Below are positions 38,078-46,262 of a stretch of 64,000 nt of DNA, piece after piece. The first letter of the stretch is position 1. Each line of letters begins with the position of its first letter. The position numbers and the translations under genes are program-made. The notes beneath the pieces are model-generated. The model worked only from the letters and a program-made list of their open reading frames with translations, was not told the DNA's origin and ran no database searches. Location of the stretch: NCBI RefSeq assembly GCF_000423305.1, contig NZ_AUHS01000018.1, positions 92,730 through 156,729 of the forward strand, read 5' to 3'. Source of the DNA: Legionella moravica DSM 19234 (GTDB lineage: Bacteria > Pseudomonadota > Gammaproteobacteria > Legionellales > Legionellaceae).

Positions 38078-39412
38078 ATGCATAATTTGATGTTAATTTT
38101 TTTAGCGTTCCTGCTGGTTTTACTTAATGCGTTTTTCGTTGCCGCAGAATTTGGAATGGTTAAAATAAGGGCTACCAAGATACAAGCCATAAAAGACCGT
38201 TACGGACTCCGAGGACGTATTTTAGAACAAGTGCATCGTCAGTTAGACGCCTATTTATCTGCCTGTCAGTTAGGGATTACCCTTGCCTCATTAGGACTTG
38301 GGTGGATTGGGGAGCCCGCATTTGCTCAATTGTTGGAGCCATTATTTCTATTTGCCGGAATCACATCACCCAAAATCATTACCTTCACCTCATTCCTGGT
38401 TGCCTTTAGCATTATCTCTTTTCTTCATATTGTTGTTGGTGAATTAATGCCAAAGTCCCTTGCCATCAGACAATCAATGATTATTTCAATCTGGACGGCG
38501 ATACCGTTATACGCATTTTACTGGTTAATGTATCCAGCAATCTGGGCGTTAAACAGTTGTTCCAATTTCTTTCTTTCAATCCTGGGATTAAACAGCTCAA
38601 GCCATCATGAAGGAACGTACTCCAGTGATGAGCTCAAATTAATCTTGAGTGGTAGTCATCTTCATGGAGAATTGGATAAGGATGAGCGTGAAATCCTCGA
38701 ACATACCCTGGATTTAGCCGAGCTTAATGTGACTGAAGTCATGCGACCTGCCGATGAAATGGTCGCGTTAAATATTGATGAGCCCTTTGCAATCATTGCT
38801 CAAAAAATCCTGAAAAACAGATTCAGCCGCTATCCTGTATATGACACGGCAAAAAAGGAAATGGTTGGAGTCATCCATGTCAAAGACCTGTTTGCTGATT
38901 TATTAATGCAAAACAAAATAAACACAGTGACACCTTACATACGACCTATTTTAAAGGTAACCCATAAGCTCCCGGCAATGGATTTACTCCGTAAATTTCG
39001 TGCAGGTATGCCGCATTTTGCCTTGGTATACAAGAATAAATCGACTTTAATTGGATTTGTAACATTGGATAATCTGTTGCACGTAATGATTGGTCGTATT
39101 AAAGATGAGTTTCATAAAACCCATGATGATTGGGTAAAAAATCCAGACGGTTCGATCAGTACCAAAGGAGACTGCTCTCTGTATTCGCTCGAGAGAGCTC
39201 TGGATTGCGATATCACTCTGTCTTCTGAAGAGGAAGAGCTGAATACCTTATACGGTCTTATCATCACTCGTCATGGAAAATTGCCCAAAGAGGGGGAGAT
39301 AATTCCATTTACTGAGTTTGATGCATTGGTTGAACAGGTTCAGGATTCATCCATTATAAAAATTAAAATAATCCCCAAAACAGAGAATATACACCCAGAT
39401 ATCATCAAATAA
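38078..39412 (+). CDS. CNNM/HlyC-CorC family transporter
   Basis: A 444-residue inner-membrane protein with the full family architecture. The N-terminal DUF21 membrane domain reads NAFFVAAEFGMVKIR, and LASLGLGWIGEPA follows. A CBS pair comes next (VTEVMRPADEMVALN, SRYPVYDTAKKEMVGVIHVKDLF, and a second one through GFVTLDNLLHVMIG). The C-terminal CorC_HlyC domain includes KGDCSLYSLERALDC and LYGLIITRHGKLPKEGEI. Relatives are linked to magnesium or cobalt efflux; older annotations call them hemolysins. It is monocistronic, with a hairpin across its stop codon. Confidence 0.9.
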   Translation: MHNLMLIFLAFLLVLLNAFFVAAEFGMVKIRATKIQAIKDRYGLRGRILEQVHRQLDAYLSACQLGITLASLGLGWIGEPAFAQLLEPLFLFAGITSPKIITFTSFLVAFSIISFLHIVVGELMPKSLAIRQSMIISIWTAIPLYAFYWLMYPAIWALNSCSNFFLSILGLNSSSHHEGTYSSDELKLILSGSHLHGELDKDEREILEHTLDLAELNVTEVMRPADEMVALNIDEPFAIIAQKILKNRFSRYPVYDTAKKEMVGVIHVKDLFADLLMQNKINTVTPYIRPILKVTHKLPAMDLLRKFRAGMPHFALVYKNKSTLIGFVTLDNLLHVMIGRIKDEFHKTHDDWVKNPDGSISTKGDCSLYSLERALDCDITLSSEEEELNTLYGLIITRHGKLPKEGEIIPFTEFDALVEQVQDSSIIKIKIIPKTENIHPDIIK

Positions 39413-39423
39413 ATGATATCTGG
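39395..39423 (+). terminator. stem-loop overlapping the CNNM stop codon
   Basis: An 11-bp stem (CCAGATATCAT with ATGATATCTGG) encloses CAAATAA, which includes the TAA stop at 39410-39412. It may terminate transcription between this gene and the convergent alcohol dehydrogenase, though no T-run follows. Confidence 0.5.
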
Positions 39424-39473
39424 TGTACGAGATGCCCCATGAAGAGAGGATTATCCATTAACTGGATCGTGAT

Positions 39474-40520
39474 TTAAGCGAGTGTAGACATATCAATAAC
39501 AAATCGATATTTTACATCACCTTGTTCCATGCGTTTGAATGCCGTATTAATTTCATCTATCCGTATCAGCTCAATATCGGCAGTAATGTGATGTTCGGCA
39601 CAAAAATCCAACATCTCCTGCGTATCTTTTATTCCACCGATTAACGAACCGCTAACATTCAAGCGCTTGAAAATCATAGGTAATAAAGGCAGTTCCATTG
39701 GTTCAGCCGGCAAGCCCACCTGAGTAAATTGCCCACCAACCTTAAGAAGGTTCAGATAACGGTTCATATCATGCTGGGCTGATACCGTATCCAGAATAAA
39801 ATCATATTGATTGGCCAGAGCATTCATGGCTTGTTCATCTGTAGAGAGTACTACATCGGAAGCACCCAATTGTTTTGCTGCATCCACTTTATTTACCGAA
39901 GTAGTGAAGACTGTGACGTAGGCACCCATGGCATGGGCCAATTTAACCGCCATATGTCCCAGACCACCTAATCCTACTACCCCTATTTTACTGCCCTTTC
40001 CAACCTGAGCTTTTTTCAATGGCGTGTATGTAGTAATACCGGCACACAATAATGGCGCTGCAGCAGCAGGATCCATCGATTGATTGATGCGTAATACGAA
40101 GTCCTGGGTGACTACAATCTTTTTAGAATAACCACCGTATGTCACTCCTCCAGAATGAGCATCTTTAGAGTTGTAGGTCTGTGTGCTACCTGCCACGCAA
40201 TATTGTTCCTCATGATGTTGGCAGTTTGTACAATGGCGACAGGAATCAACCATGCATCCAACCCCTACCAAATCACCCACAGCAAAGCGAGTAACATCTG
40301 CACCGACTGCAGTAACCCGTCCAACAATCTCATGTCCAGGAACCATAGGATATTGAGAGAATCCCCAATCATTGTTTACCTGATGGATATCGGAATGACA
40401 AATACCACAATATAAAATATCAATAGCGACGTCTTGTGCATTAGGCTCACGGCGTTCAAAACTAAAACGTTCCAGGGGAGCGCCTTTATGCAGGGCGGCA
40501 TAACCAATAGTTGCTGACAT
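39474..40520 (-). CDS. zinc-dependent alcohol dehydrogenase, YahK/cinnamyl alcohol dehydrogenase type
   Basis: A 348-residue medium-chain dehydrogenase. Catalytic zinc ligands are Cys38 (in YCGICHSD) and His63-Glu64 in the GHEIVG motif. Structural zinc is held by Cys94, 97, 100 and 108 (SCRHCTNCQHHEEQYC). The cofactor fold starts at GVVGLGGLGHMAVKLA. YahK-type enzymes reduce aliphatic or aromatic aldehydes with NADPH. The ATG at 40520 has AAGGA upstream. It is probably a lone housekeeping detoxification gene. Confidence 0.88.
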   Translation of the reverse strand: MSATIGYAALHKGAPLERFSFERREPNAQDVAIDILYCGICHSDIHQVNNDWGFSQYPMVPGHEIVGRVTAVGADVTRFAVGDLVGVGCMVDSCRHCTNCQHHEEQYCVAGSTQTYNSKDAHSGGVTYGGYSKKIVVTQDFVLRINQSMDPAAAAPLLCAGITTYTPLKKAQVGKGSKIGVVGLGGLGHMAVKLAHAMGAYVTVFTTSVNKVDAAKQLGASDVVLSTDEQAMNALANQYDFILDTVSAQHDMNRYLNLLKVGGQFTQVGLPAEPMELPLLPMIFKRLNVSGSLIGGIKDTQEMLDFCAEHHITADIELIRIDEINTAFKRMEQGDVKYRFVIDMSTLA

Positions 40521-40606
40521 AATCTGTCCTTACACTAAACTGAATTAATAAATTGACCTGGTCATCATAAACCGACTCAAACCCATGATGATTTAAAAAT
40601 ATAGAC

Positions 40607-40954
40607 CTATTTGCAGTATTGATCCAGCCAACACTCTCCATAAGAATCGCATACTTCAACTTCCTCACAAACCGGAGCGTAGTATCGTTGAACTGGAACA
40701 TTAATGATAACATTAGGAACAACAAACGTTGGACCAACACCATAATAATAACCGCGATTGTAGTATGGATAGCCCCCTGGATAGGGATGACCTCCAGGGT
40801 TATATACGGTTATGTCTTCGCCGTGATAATGGACATTTCCGCCGCCAAAACCAACGCGGACCGCACCCCCATTCCAGGCCTGACTGACGGAACAGACAAG
40901 CACACCCAGCACAATTGCACAAACTTTTCGCGCAGAGCTCTTGTTCTTCATCAT
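40607..40954 (-). CDS. small exported Gly/Tyr-rich protein
   Basis: The frame opens at a GTG (40963), but AAGGTG lies 6 bases before the ATG at 40954. The 115-residue product has a signal peptide (VCAIVLGVLVCSVSQAWNG) and then a glycine- and tyrosine-rich stretch (NPGGHPYPGGYPYYNRGYYYG). The end holds four cysteines. I do not recognise a family. It is probably a secreted or periplasmic low-complexity protein. Confidence 0.6.
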   Translation of the reverse strand: MMKNKSSARKVCAIVLGVLVCSVSQAWNGGAVRVGFGGGNVHYHGEDITVYNPGGHPYPGGYPYYNRGYYYGVGPTFVVPNVIINVPVQRYYAPVCEEVEVCDSYGECWLDQYCK

Positions 40955-41042
40955 AACATTCACCTTCTTTTTTATTTTTGGAATTTATAGAGCGCTTTTT
41001 AACAGGCTCTGACCGCTTACGGACAGAAACCAAACACCTCTT

Positions 41043-41231
41043 TTATTTTTGGCGGGATTGACGAATTTTTTTATCCGTAGTGTATTGGGACAGTGAATAA
41101 ACAGCCCAAAGAGCTGCAGGGACCCATCCTATGAGTGTGATTTGTAGCAGCAGACAGATAATACCCTGAATAGGTCGTCCGATAGTGAAAAAGACCGTAA
41201 AGGGTAAAAATATAGCCAGAAAAAGACGCAC
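41043..41231 (-). CDS. Pmp3/YqaE-like small membrane protein (UPF0057)
   Basis: A 62-residue protein begins with GTG (AAGGA 6 bases upstream). It has two transmembrane helices joined by a short loop, with the family pattern FLPFTVFFTIGRP then LLQITLIGWVPAALWAVYSL. Members are found in bacteria, plants and yeast, where they affect membrane potential and salt tolerance. It lies beside the exported Gly/Tyr-rich gene on the same strand but may be independent. Confidence 0.75.
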   Translation of the reverse strand: MRLFLAIFLPFTVFFTIGRPIQGIICLLLQITLIGWVPAALWAVYSLSQYTTDKKIRQSRQK

Positions 41232-41549
41232 AGTAGTTCCTTACAAACAAAAGCAGTTCTTATTGATTTAATTGTAATCACTTGATATTTGATAATCAAT
41301 GAGTTAGGTGCAAAATATCCTCATCAACTTCAGACACTTCAGTCTGTGTATCATAATACACAAAGAGTCTAAGAGTTCATGCGGCCTAAAGGTTACAGTT
41401 CATCTCGCCTGATGTTCGGAATAAAAAATCGGTATCGTTATGATCCCGTTTATTTTTCCAAACGTCTTTTTTGATGCAGCGACTGATAAAAAAAAAATCA
41501 AAATGCACTATAATTTTTAAATGTACCTGCATTAAAGTTCGGAGATCAT

Positions 41550-41954
41550 ATGTACAAGTTAATTCAAATTGAAGGTATAGGTCCCAAATTTGCGGCAATG
41601 CTCAAACAAGCAGGAATTGAAGATCAGGAAGATTTATTACACATCTGCAGCAGCCGAAGAGGACGTCTCAAGTTAGCAGAACAAACAGGAATTAGTCATA
41701 AATTGATTCTGAAATGGACGAATCAGGCAGATTTGGCACGTGTCAACGGCATCAGCGAAGAGTATGCAGAATTATTGGAAAAAGCAGGGGTGGACTCCAT
41801 CCCCGAACTGGCTCATCGCAATCCTGAAGACCTTTATTCCGTTTTGAAAGAGAAAAATGAAGACGGCCATTTAGTACGACACATCCCAGGACTTCCTCAG
41901 GTAATTCACTGGATAGAGGAAGCCAAGAAGCTACCCAAAAAGGTATTCCATTAA
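41550..41954 (+). CDS. DUF4332 helix-hairpin-helix protein
   Basis: A 134-residue protein with two helix-hairpin-helix units: YKLIQIEGIGPKFAAMLKQAGI, and ADLARVNGISEEYAELLEKAGV. This is the DUF4332 pattern. Such units usually bind DNA non-specifically, but the role of these proteins is unknown. GGAG precedes the ATG by 6 bases. It is a single gene, followed by a repeat-rich gap. Confidence 0.82.
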   Translation: MYKLIQIEGIGPKFAAMLKQAGIEDQEDLLHICSSRRGRLKLAEQTGISHKLILKWTNQADLARVNGISEEYAELLEKAGVDSIPELAHRNPEDLYSVLKEKNEDGHLVRHIPGLPQVIHWIEEAKKLPKKVFH

Positions 41955-42069
41955 AGTCTAATGACATTTCACCTTCCACCTACGCCCCGTGGCTTATACC
42001 TGAACGATCTTCGCTTTTTAAGCGTAGATTGGACCAAGGCCCAATGGCACTACCTACACAAAATAAACC

Positions 42070-42222
42070 CATTGGAACCCGCGGTCGATGCCGCGGGAAT
42101 TCGGTTTAGATATTAGCAATTACCATTTTTCGAATTCCGCAGTCAGGGCCGTGGAAATTCGAAATACAGCATGTACTCACATATCAAGCGAATTCCCGCG
42201 GCTGTGATCGCGGGATCCAATG
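42070..42222 (+). repeat. palindromic element with 34-bp inverted ends
   Basis: Left (42070-42103) and right (42189-42222) arms are imperfect inverted repeats sharing CATTGGA.CCCGCG and GCCGCGGGAATTCG. A degenerate third arm lies between them (about 42138-42168). It has no coding capacity. It is probably another MITE- or REP-like family, and together with simpler repeats it fills most of the 554-base gap from 41955 to 42508. Confidence 0.65.
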
Positions 42223-42444
42223 TTTTAGCACAGCCATCCTGGTTCCGCGATTAAATCCGCTGGCCTTCGGCAAAGATGTGATCAAGAGACAGTTGCTTGC
42301 AAACAGAGGGCTGTTTTCTAAAGATTCAAAATCGAAGCTCATCTAGTGCTCATAAAATACTGGTTACGAGTAACTGTCTCTTTCCCGCCTTAATGTTATT
42401 GAAGTCACATATTTTAATTTCTGTTAAACGAAAATTAGCACAAA

Positions 42445-42464
42445 CTTAATAATACCTTAACACT
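42445..42464 (+). promoter_or_regulatory. PmrA-type box before the kinase-like effector candidate
   Basis: CTTAATAAT-AC-CTTAACACT matches the Legionella PmrA consensus (cTTAATatT, two bases, cTTAATatT), with the two TTAA cores 11 bases apart. A consensus TATAAT (-10, 42472-42477) follows 7 bases later, so the box takes the place of the -35. This is the usual layout in Icm/Dot substrates activated by PmrA. Confidence 0.75.
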
Positions 42465-42471
42465 CCATTGC

Positions 42472-42477
42472 TATAAT
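42472..42477 (+). promoter_or_regulatory. -10 element of the gene at 42509
   Basis: TATAAT stands 31 bases before the ATG at 42509 and just downstream of the PmrA-type box. Transcription should start near 42485. Confidence 0.6.
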
Positions 42478-42508
42478 TGCTCGAATGTGAAATAGGAACA
42501 TCAAGCAA

Positions 42509-45304
42509 ATGCCTATACTCTATCAAGGTAAAGAATTAACTCGCTATAAAGAAAAGTCCGGTGGAAAAAACAATAGCAACGTCGATGGCTTTTATAAAAA
42601 CACAGATAAAGAACTATTTTTTATAAAAAAACCTGCAGATAAGAGTGAATTGTTTGCAGAGTTATTTGCCGGATTATTACTCAATGAATTTAAAAGCCGC
42701 CAAATAATCAGCGAAATTTATTATCCTTCGCTTATTTGTGCCGATGTCATTCAATTTGAGGACCAGTCCTACGGATTGATCCAGCCTTTGGTGGATTTTG
42801 ACGAGTTGCATAAAATTATTGGGACCAGCTATCGTGATGGAAGCGATCGAGATCCGTTAAAAGAAGCCCTTTCCGGACCTGATTACTATACAACAGTAAC
42901 CAAACTGGGAGAATCCTTTGGTTTATCGATGGCATTGATGTTTTCCCTATTACTCGGAGCCCACAGCGTTCACAGCGGTAACATAGTCGTGCTCAAAGGA
43001 AATGAAAACAGTACCAGCACGCAATTCGGCCGAATCGACTGGGGCGACGCATTTCGCAATTTTGCTCATAAGGACAATAATTCGAATATTCTTTACGCCT
43101 ATGAAAATCGAGGCATATTCAATTACAGACGATTTACCAAAGACTATTTCCTCAATTTCAAAAAAATCAATGGCCTGTTTCCTGCCATGGCTGAAAAAGC
43201 CAAAACCTTAATCCCTAAATTGCCGGAAGATATCCTCCTTGATATTGTAGTCAGTGCATTGAAAAAAATCCCTGCCGATCTCCTTGATCAAACAACCAAA
43301 AATCAATTAGCAGGTTATATGTTTATGCCATCCTTTAAAGAAGTTCAGCTTGGCCCAGAGGCTCATGTTGACCAATTCGCTACAGAAATGGCCCAAATAC
43401 TCGAGCAGCGCATGAATAAAATCAGCGCATTAAAAGATTTTGTTGCTCAGGAAATTCCAGAACATATGTATGCAAGCGTGATACATGTTCTACCCTATGC
43501 ACTGACCGCTGAAGGGTTTACCTCCTTCCCTGAAATAATAAAACATTGGAGTAGCACAATAAAACCCGATGCTCCAATTGATCTCTCTGGACTAAATCTC
43601 TCAAATCTGGCACATATATTTAATCAGTACGTTTCAGATCTCGCCATCAAATGCGAAGCAACGAACCAATGGGCGCACTCTCACACCAATAATGCCAATA
43701 TATTCCAGCCCTATTATAAAGGACAAGGAGAACAAATCCACGGACATGCTTTTATTCCTCAATACAAAGAAAGCACAATAGTGCGCCGTTTATTTTCCAT
43801 TGATTCTCATACTCTTAATACACCAAGATTTACTGCCTTTGAGCAAACCATAGAGCAATATACCAAAGAACATAACGGTTCGGCATGGACAAAAATTCAA
43901 ACCCTGCTAGGACTGGGTCAAGAATTAATCATGCTCCTGAATATAGCAAACCAGATCCAAAAATTTGGAATGGATGAAGAAATCAGCCAAAACATTCTGC
44001 TTTTTAAAACGAATCTGACTGAGTTCCTTAAGGCCGAAGCTGAGGTTCGTGAACTTCTGGACAATCCACAATCACCTTTTTTAGAGAAACCTGTTCAAGA
44101 AAGCCACTTTTTTTATCCCATAGACGATATGGAATTAAATCAAATGACTGGCGATCAACTGGCCACAATCTACCTGGAAGAGATGAATGGTTTTGTTCCA
44201 AGCCCATTAGTCATCCGGATCATAAAAAACGATGCCTTGTGGCTACGCATGAGTCAGTCTTTTAATACTGCTGTCTTTAACCCAAGACTTGATAATCCCG
44301 TGGAAAAAATCACAAAAGCCCACGAATGGAGGCAATTATTTGAAGCCTTACCAAGCGAAGACCCCGAAAAAATAAATTCGCTAATGCAGCAGATAAATGA
44401 ACAGGAATCGCACAGTACCCAATTAAATGAACAGATTCTCACCCTGCAAACAGCAAACACTGAACTTCAATCAGAAGTTAAAAAAGAGCAACTAGCTAAA
44501 ATTGACGCAGAACAGTCTGCTCAAAAGCTGTCAGAAGAACTCGAACTGCAAAAAAGGCAAATAGAGCAACTGCACCTGCAATTGGCTGAACAAGACCGAG
44601 CTATTTCAGAACTGCAGCAGCAAAACGCAGTTACATCTATTCTGAGCACAGAGGAACACCATTCGCCTCAATCGATAAAGCAAAATGAACAAGATGATGC
44701 AATCCAGCGCCAACTCAAAACAGAAATAACTCTATTTCAAAATGAACTGAAAAAACGTAAAACAACAGCAAATCCATTAGCGGAGTTGATTCAAGAAGAT
44801 GCCAAGGCACAACAAAGATATGAAATTGCCATGGAACAGAATAAGTCCCTTCATTTTGCCCGCCTGGAGCGAATAGCTCCAGTCTTAATTCAAATCAAGA
44901 ATATCGAAATGAAAGCGGCCAGGTTGGCAAAAAGAAATGAAACCAAGGCAGCCAATGCCGCATTCACTCTCGCCTCTCAAATACGCACTGAAATGAAACT
45001 CTATGCAGAAAATAAAGAGCCCAATGAACTGATTGCTTTGAACGATTTTAAAATCAAGGCAGGCCAACACATTAATGCCTCCAAAGGTGTATTAAATCAT
45101 CATAGGGAAGAATGGAAATACATACTGGCCAATGTCACTGTTGGAATACTGCTGCTTGGAATCGGTTATGCTGCTGCTATTTTAATTAACAAACAAGTAA
45201 CCGGTCATTATACGTTCTTTAATAAAACAGACAGTGTAAAACTTGTGGAGCAGTTAAACGAGAGTATCGTTTCAAATGAAATAAAACCTTGCAAAGGCAG
45301 TTGA
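42509..45304 (+). CDS. Icm/Dot effector candidate with kinase-like N-terminus and membrane C-terminus
   Basis: A 931-residue protein with a PmrA box and consensus -10 just upstream. The N-terminus reads SGGKNNSN...FFIKKP (Lys40/41), then AHSVHSGNIVV (His155, Asn158) and RIDWGD (Asp177). That order of Lys, H..H..N and D matches phosphoinositide- or protein-kinase-like folds, such as the LepB N-terminal lipid kinase domain as I recall it. A helical middle, a long coiled coil (about 640-735) and a C-terminal membrane hairpin (about 868-895) follow. Residues 864-915 (HHREEWKYIL and on through FFNKTDS) match the C-terminus of the giant protein. An effector acting at a host membrane is likely; kinase activity is inferred. 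The binding site AGGA lies 11 bases before the ATG. Confidence 0.85.
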   Translation: MPILYQGKELTRYKEKSGGKNNSNVDGFYKNTDKELFFIKKPADKSELFAELFAGLLLNEFKSRQIISEIYYPSLICADVIQFEDQSYGLIQPLVDFDELHKIIGTSYRDGSDRDPLKEALSGPDYYTTVTKLGESFGLSMALMFSLLLGAHSVHSGNIVVLKGNENSTSTQFGRIDWGDAFRNFAHKDNNSNILYAYENRGIFNYRRFTKDYFLNFKKINGLFPAMAEKAKTLIPKLPEDILLDIVVSALKKIPADLLDQTTKNQLAGYMFMPSFKEVQLGPEAHVDQFATEMAQILEQRMNKISALKDFVAQEIPEHMYASVIHVLPYALTAEGFTSFPEIIKHWSSTIKPDAPIDLSGLNLSNLAHIFNQYVSDLAIKCEATNQWAHSHTNNANIFQPYYKGQGEQIHGHAFIPQYKESTIVRRLFSIDSHTLNTPRFTAFEQTIEQYTKEHNGSAWTKIQTLLGLGQELIMLLNIANQIQKFGMDEEISQNILLFKTNLTEFLKAEAEVRELLDNPQSPFLEKPVQESHFFYPIDDMELNQMTGDQLATIYLEEMNGFVPSPLVIRIIKNDALWLRMSQSFNTAVFNPRLDNPVEKITKAHEWRQLFEALPSEDPEKINSLMQQINEQESHSTQLNEQILTLQTANTELQSEVKKEQLAKIDAEQSAQKLSEELELQKRQIEQLHLQLAEQDRAISELQQQNAVTSILSTEEHHSPQSIKQNEQDDAIQRQLKTEITLFQNELKKRKTTANPLAELIQEDAKAQQRYEIAMEQNKSLHFARLERIAPVLIQIKNIEMKAARLAKRNETKAANAAFTLASQIRTEMKLYAENKEPNELIALNDFKIKAGQHINASKGVLNHHREEWKYILANVTVGILLLGIGYAAAILINKQVTGHYTFFNKTDSVKLVEQLNESIVSNEIKPCKGS

Positions 45305-45356
45305 ACAGCTTAAACTTCAACCAGGAGGACTGTAATCGTTCTTTATGCACCTGCTT

Positions 45357-46262
45357 TTAATCGTGATGAAACCATGACGTTGTTTTTAAAAACTCAACTA
45401 TTTCCTGACTTATATCTACTGCATTAGAAGGATGCCTAACCGTATTGCACGTAATGATTTCTTTGGCACCAACAGCCATTAAATTTTGATAGGCATCTCC
45501 GGCAAAGATCGCATGCACACCGATGCACACTGGTGAAGGTACTTTCAGCGCCTTCAAATGTTTCACCGTTTCAACCATTGTCATGCCTGTAGAAATAATA
45601 TCATCAATTAAAATGGGCGTGTAACCAGGGTAACGATCCAGATTGGGGATCGATACCTCAACAGAATGGTCCCCCCTTCTGTGTTTTTCTAAAATCACAA
45701 ATGGCGCCTGTGCTTCATCCGCAATATTTTGGACCCATTGCATGCTTTCCTCATCAGGCCCTACAAGTAATGGCTCATTAATGTTATTTTGGATCCAGTG
45801 CGCAATAGGTCGGGTTGCGTGCAACACTTGGGAGGGAATCTCATAAACTTCATTTAAGGCATGCCAACGATGTAAATGAGGATCTAAAGTAATTAAGCCA
45901 TCAAAGTACGCCGAAATCAGTTTGGCAAAAAATTGTGATGTAATCCCCTGGCCTGGTTCAAATACTTTATCCTGACGCATGTATGCTAGGTAAGGGGCAA
46001 TCAGAAACACCTGGGAAGCACCCAAGATTCTTGCTGTTTCAGCAGCAAATATTAATGGCATAATTTTAGGGTTTGGTGCATCCAGGCTAGTGAGTAAGAG
46101 TACAGTTCGATTTGATACCTCTGATTCAATTTTAATAACGGTTTCCCCATCGGGAAACTGATGTTGCTTGATTATGCCTGATTCATAATCGCAGTTTTTT
46201 TGAATTTTATGAGCCAACTCATCATAGTCAAATAAAGGGAATAGAATGGGTTTGTTGTTCAT
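45357..46262 (-). CDS. ribose-phosphate pyrophosphokinase paralogue
   Basis: A 301-residue PRPP-synthetase-family protein. It has FPDGETVIKIESEV, APYLAYMRQDK, DPHLHR, and the PRPP-binding loop LIDDIISTGMTM. Bacterial Prs proteins have about 315 residues, and this one departs in several segments, so it may not be the main Prs of the cell. It begins exactly at the stop of the phosphorylase gene (TAATG overlap). The pair should be one operon, translationally coupled. In such a pair the phosphorylase releases ribose 1,5-bisphosphate, and this enzyme could help return the ribose to PRPP, which is inference. Confidence 0.85.
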   Translation of the reverse strand: MNNKPILFPLFDYDELAHKIQKNCDYESGIIKQHQFPDGETVIKIESEVSNRTVLLLTSLDAPNPKIMPLIFAAETARILGASQVFLIAPYLAYMRQDKVFEPGQGITSQFFAKLISAYFDGLITLDPHLHRWHALNEVYEIPSQVLHATRPIAHWIQNNINEPLLVGPDEESMQWVQNIADEAQAPFVILEKHRRGDHSVEVSIPNLDRYPGYTPILIDDIISTGMTMVETVKHLKALKVPSPVCIGVHAIFAGDAYQNLMAVGAKEIITCNTVRHPSNAVDISQEIVEFLKTTSWFHHD

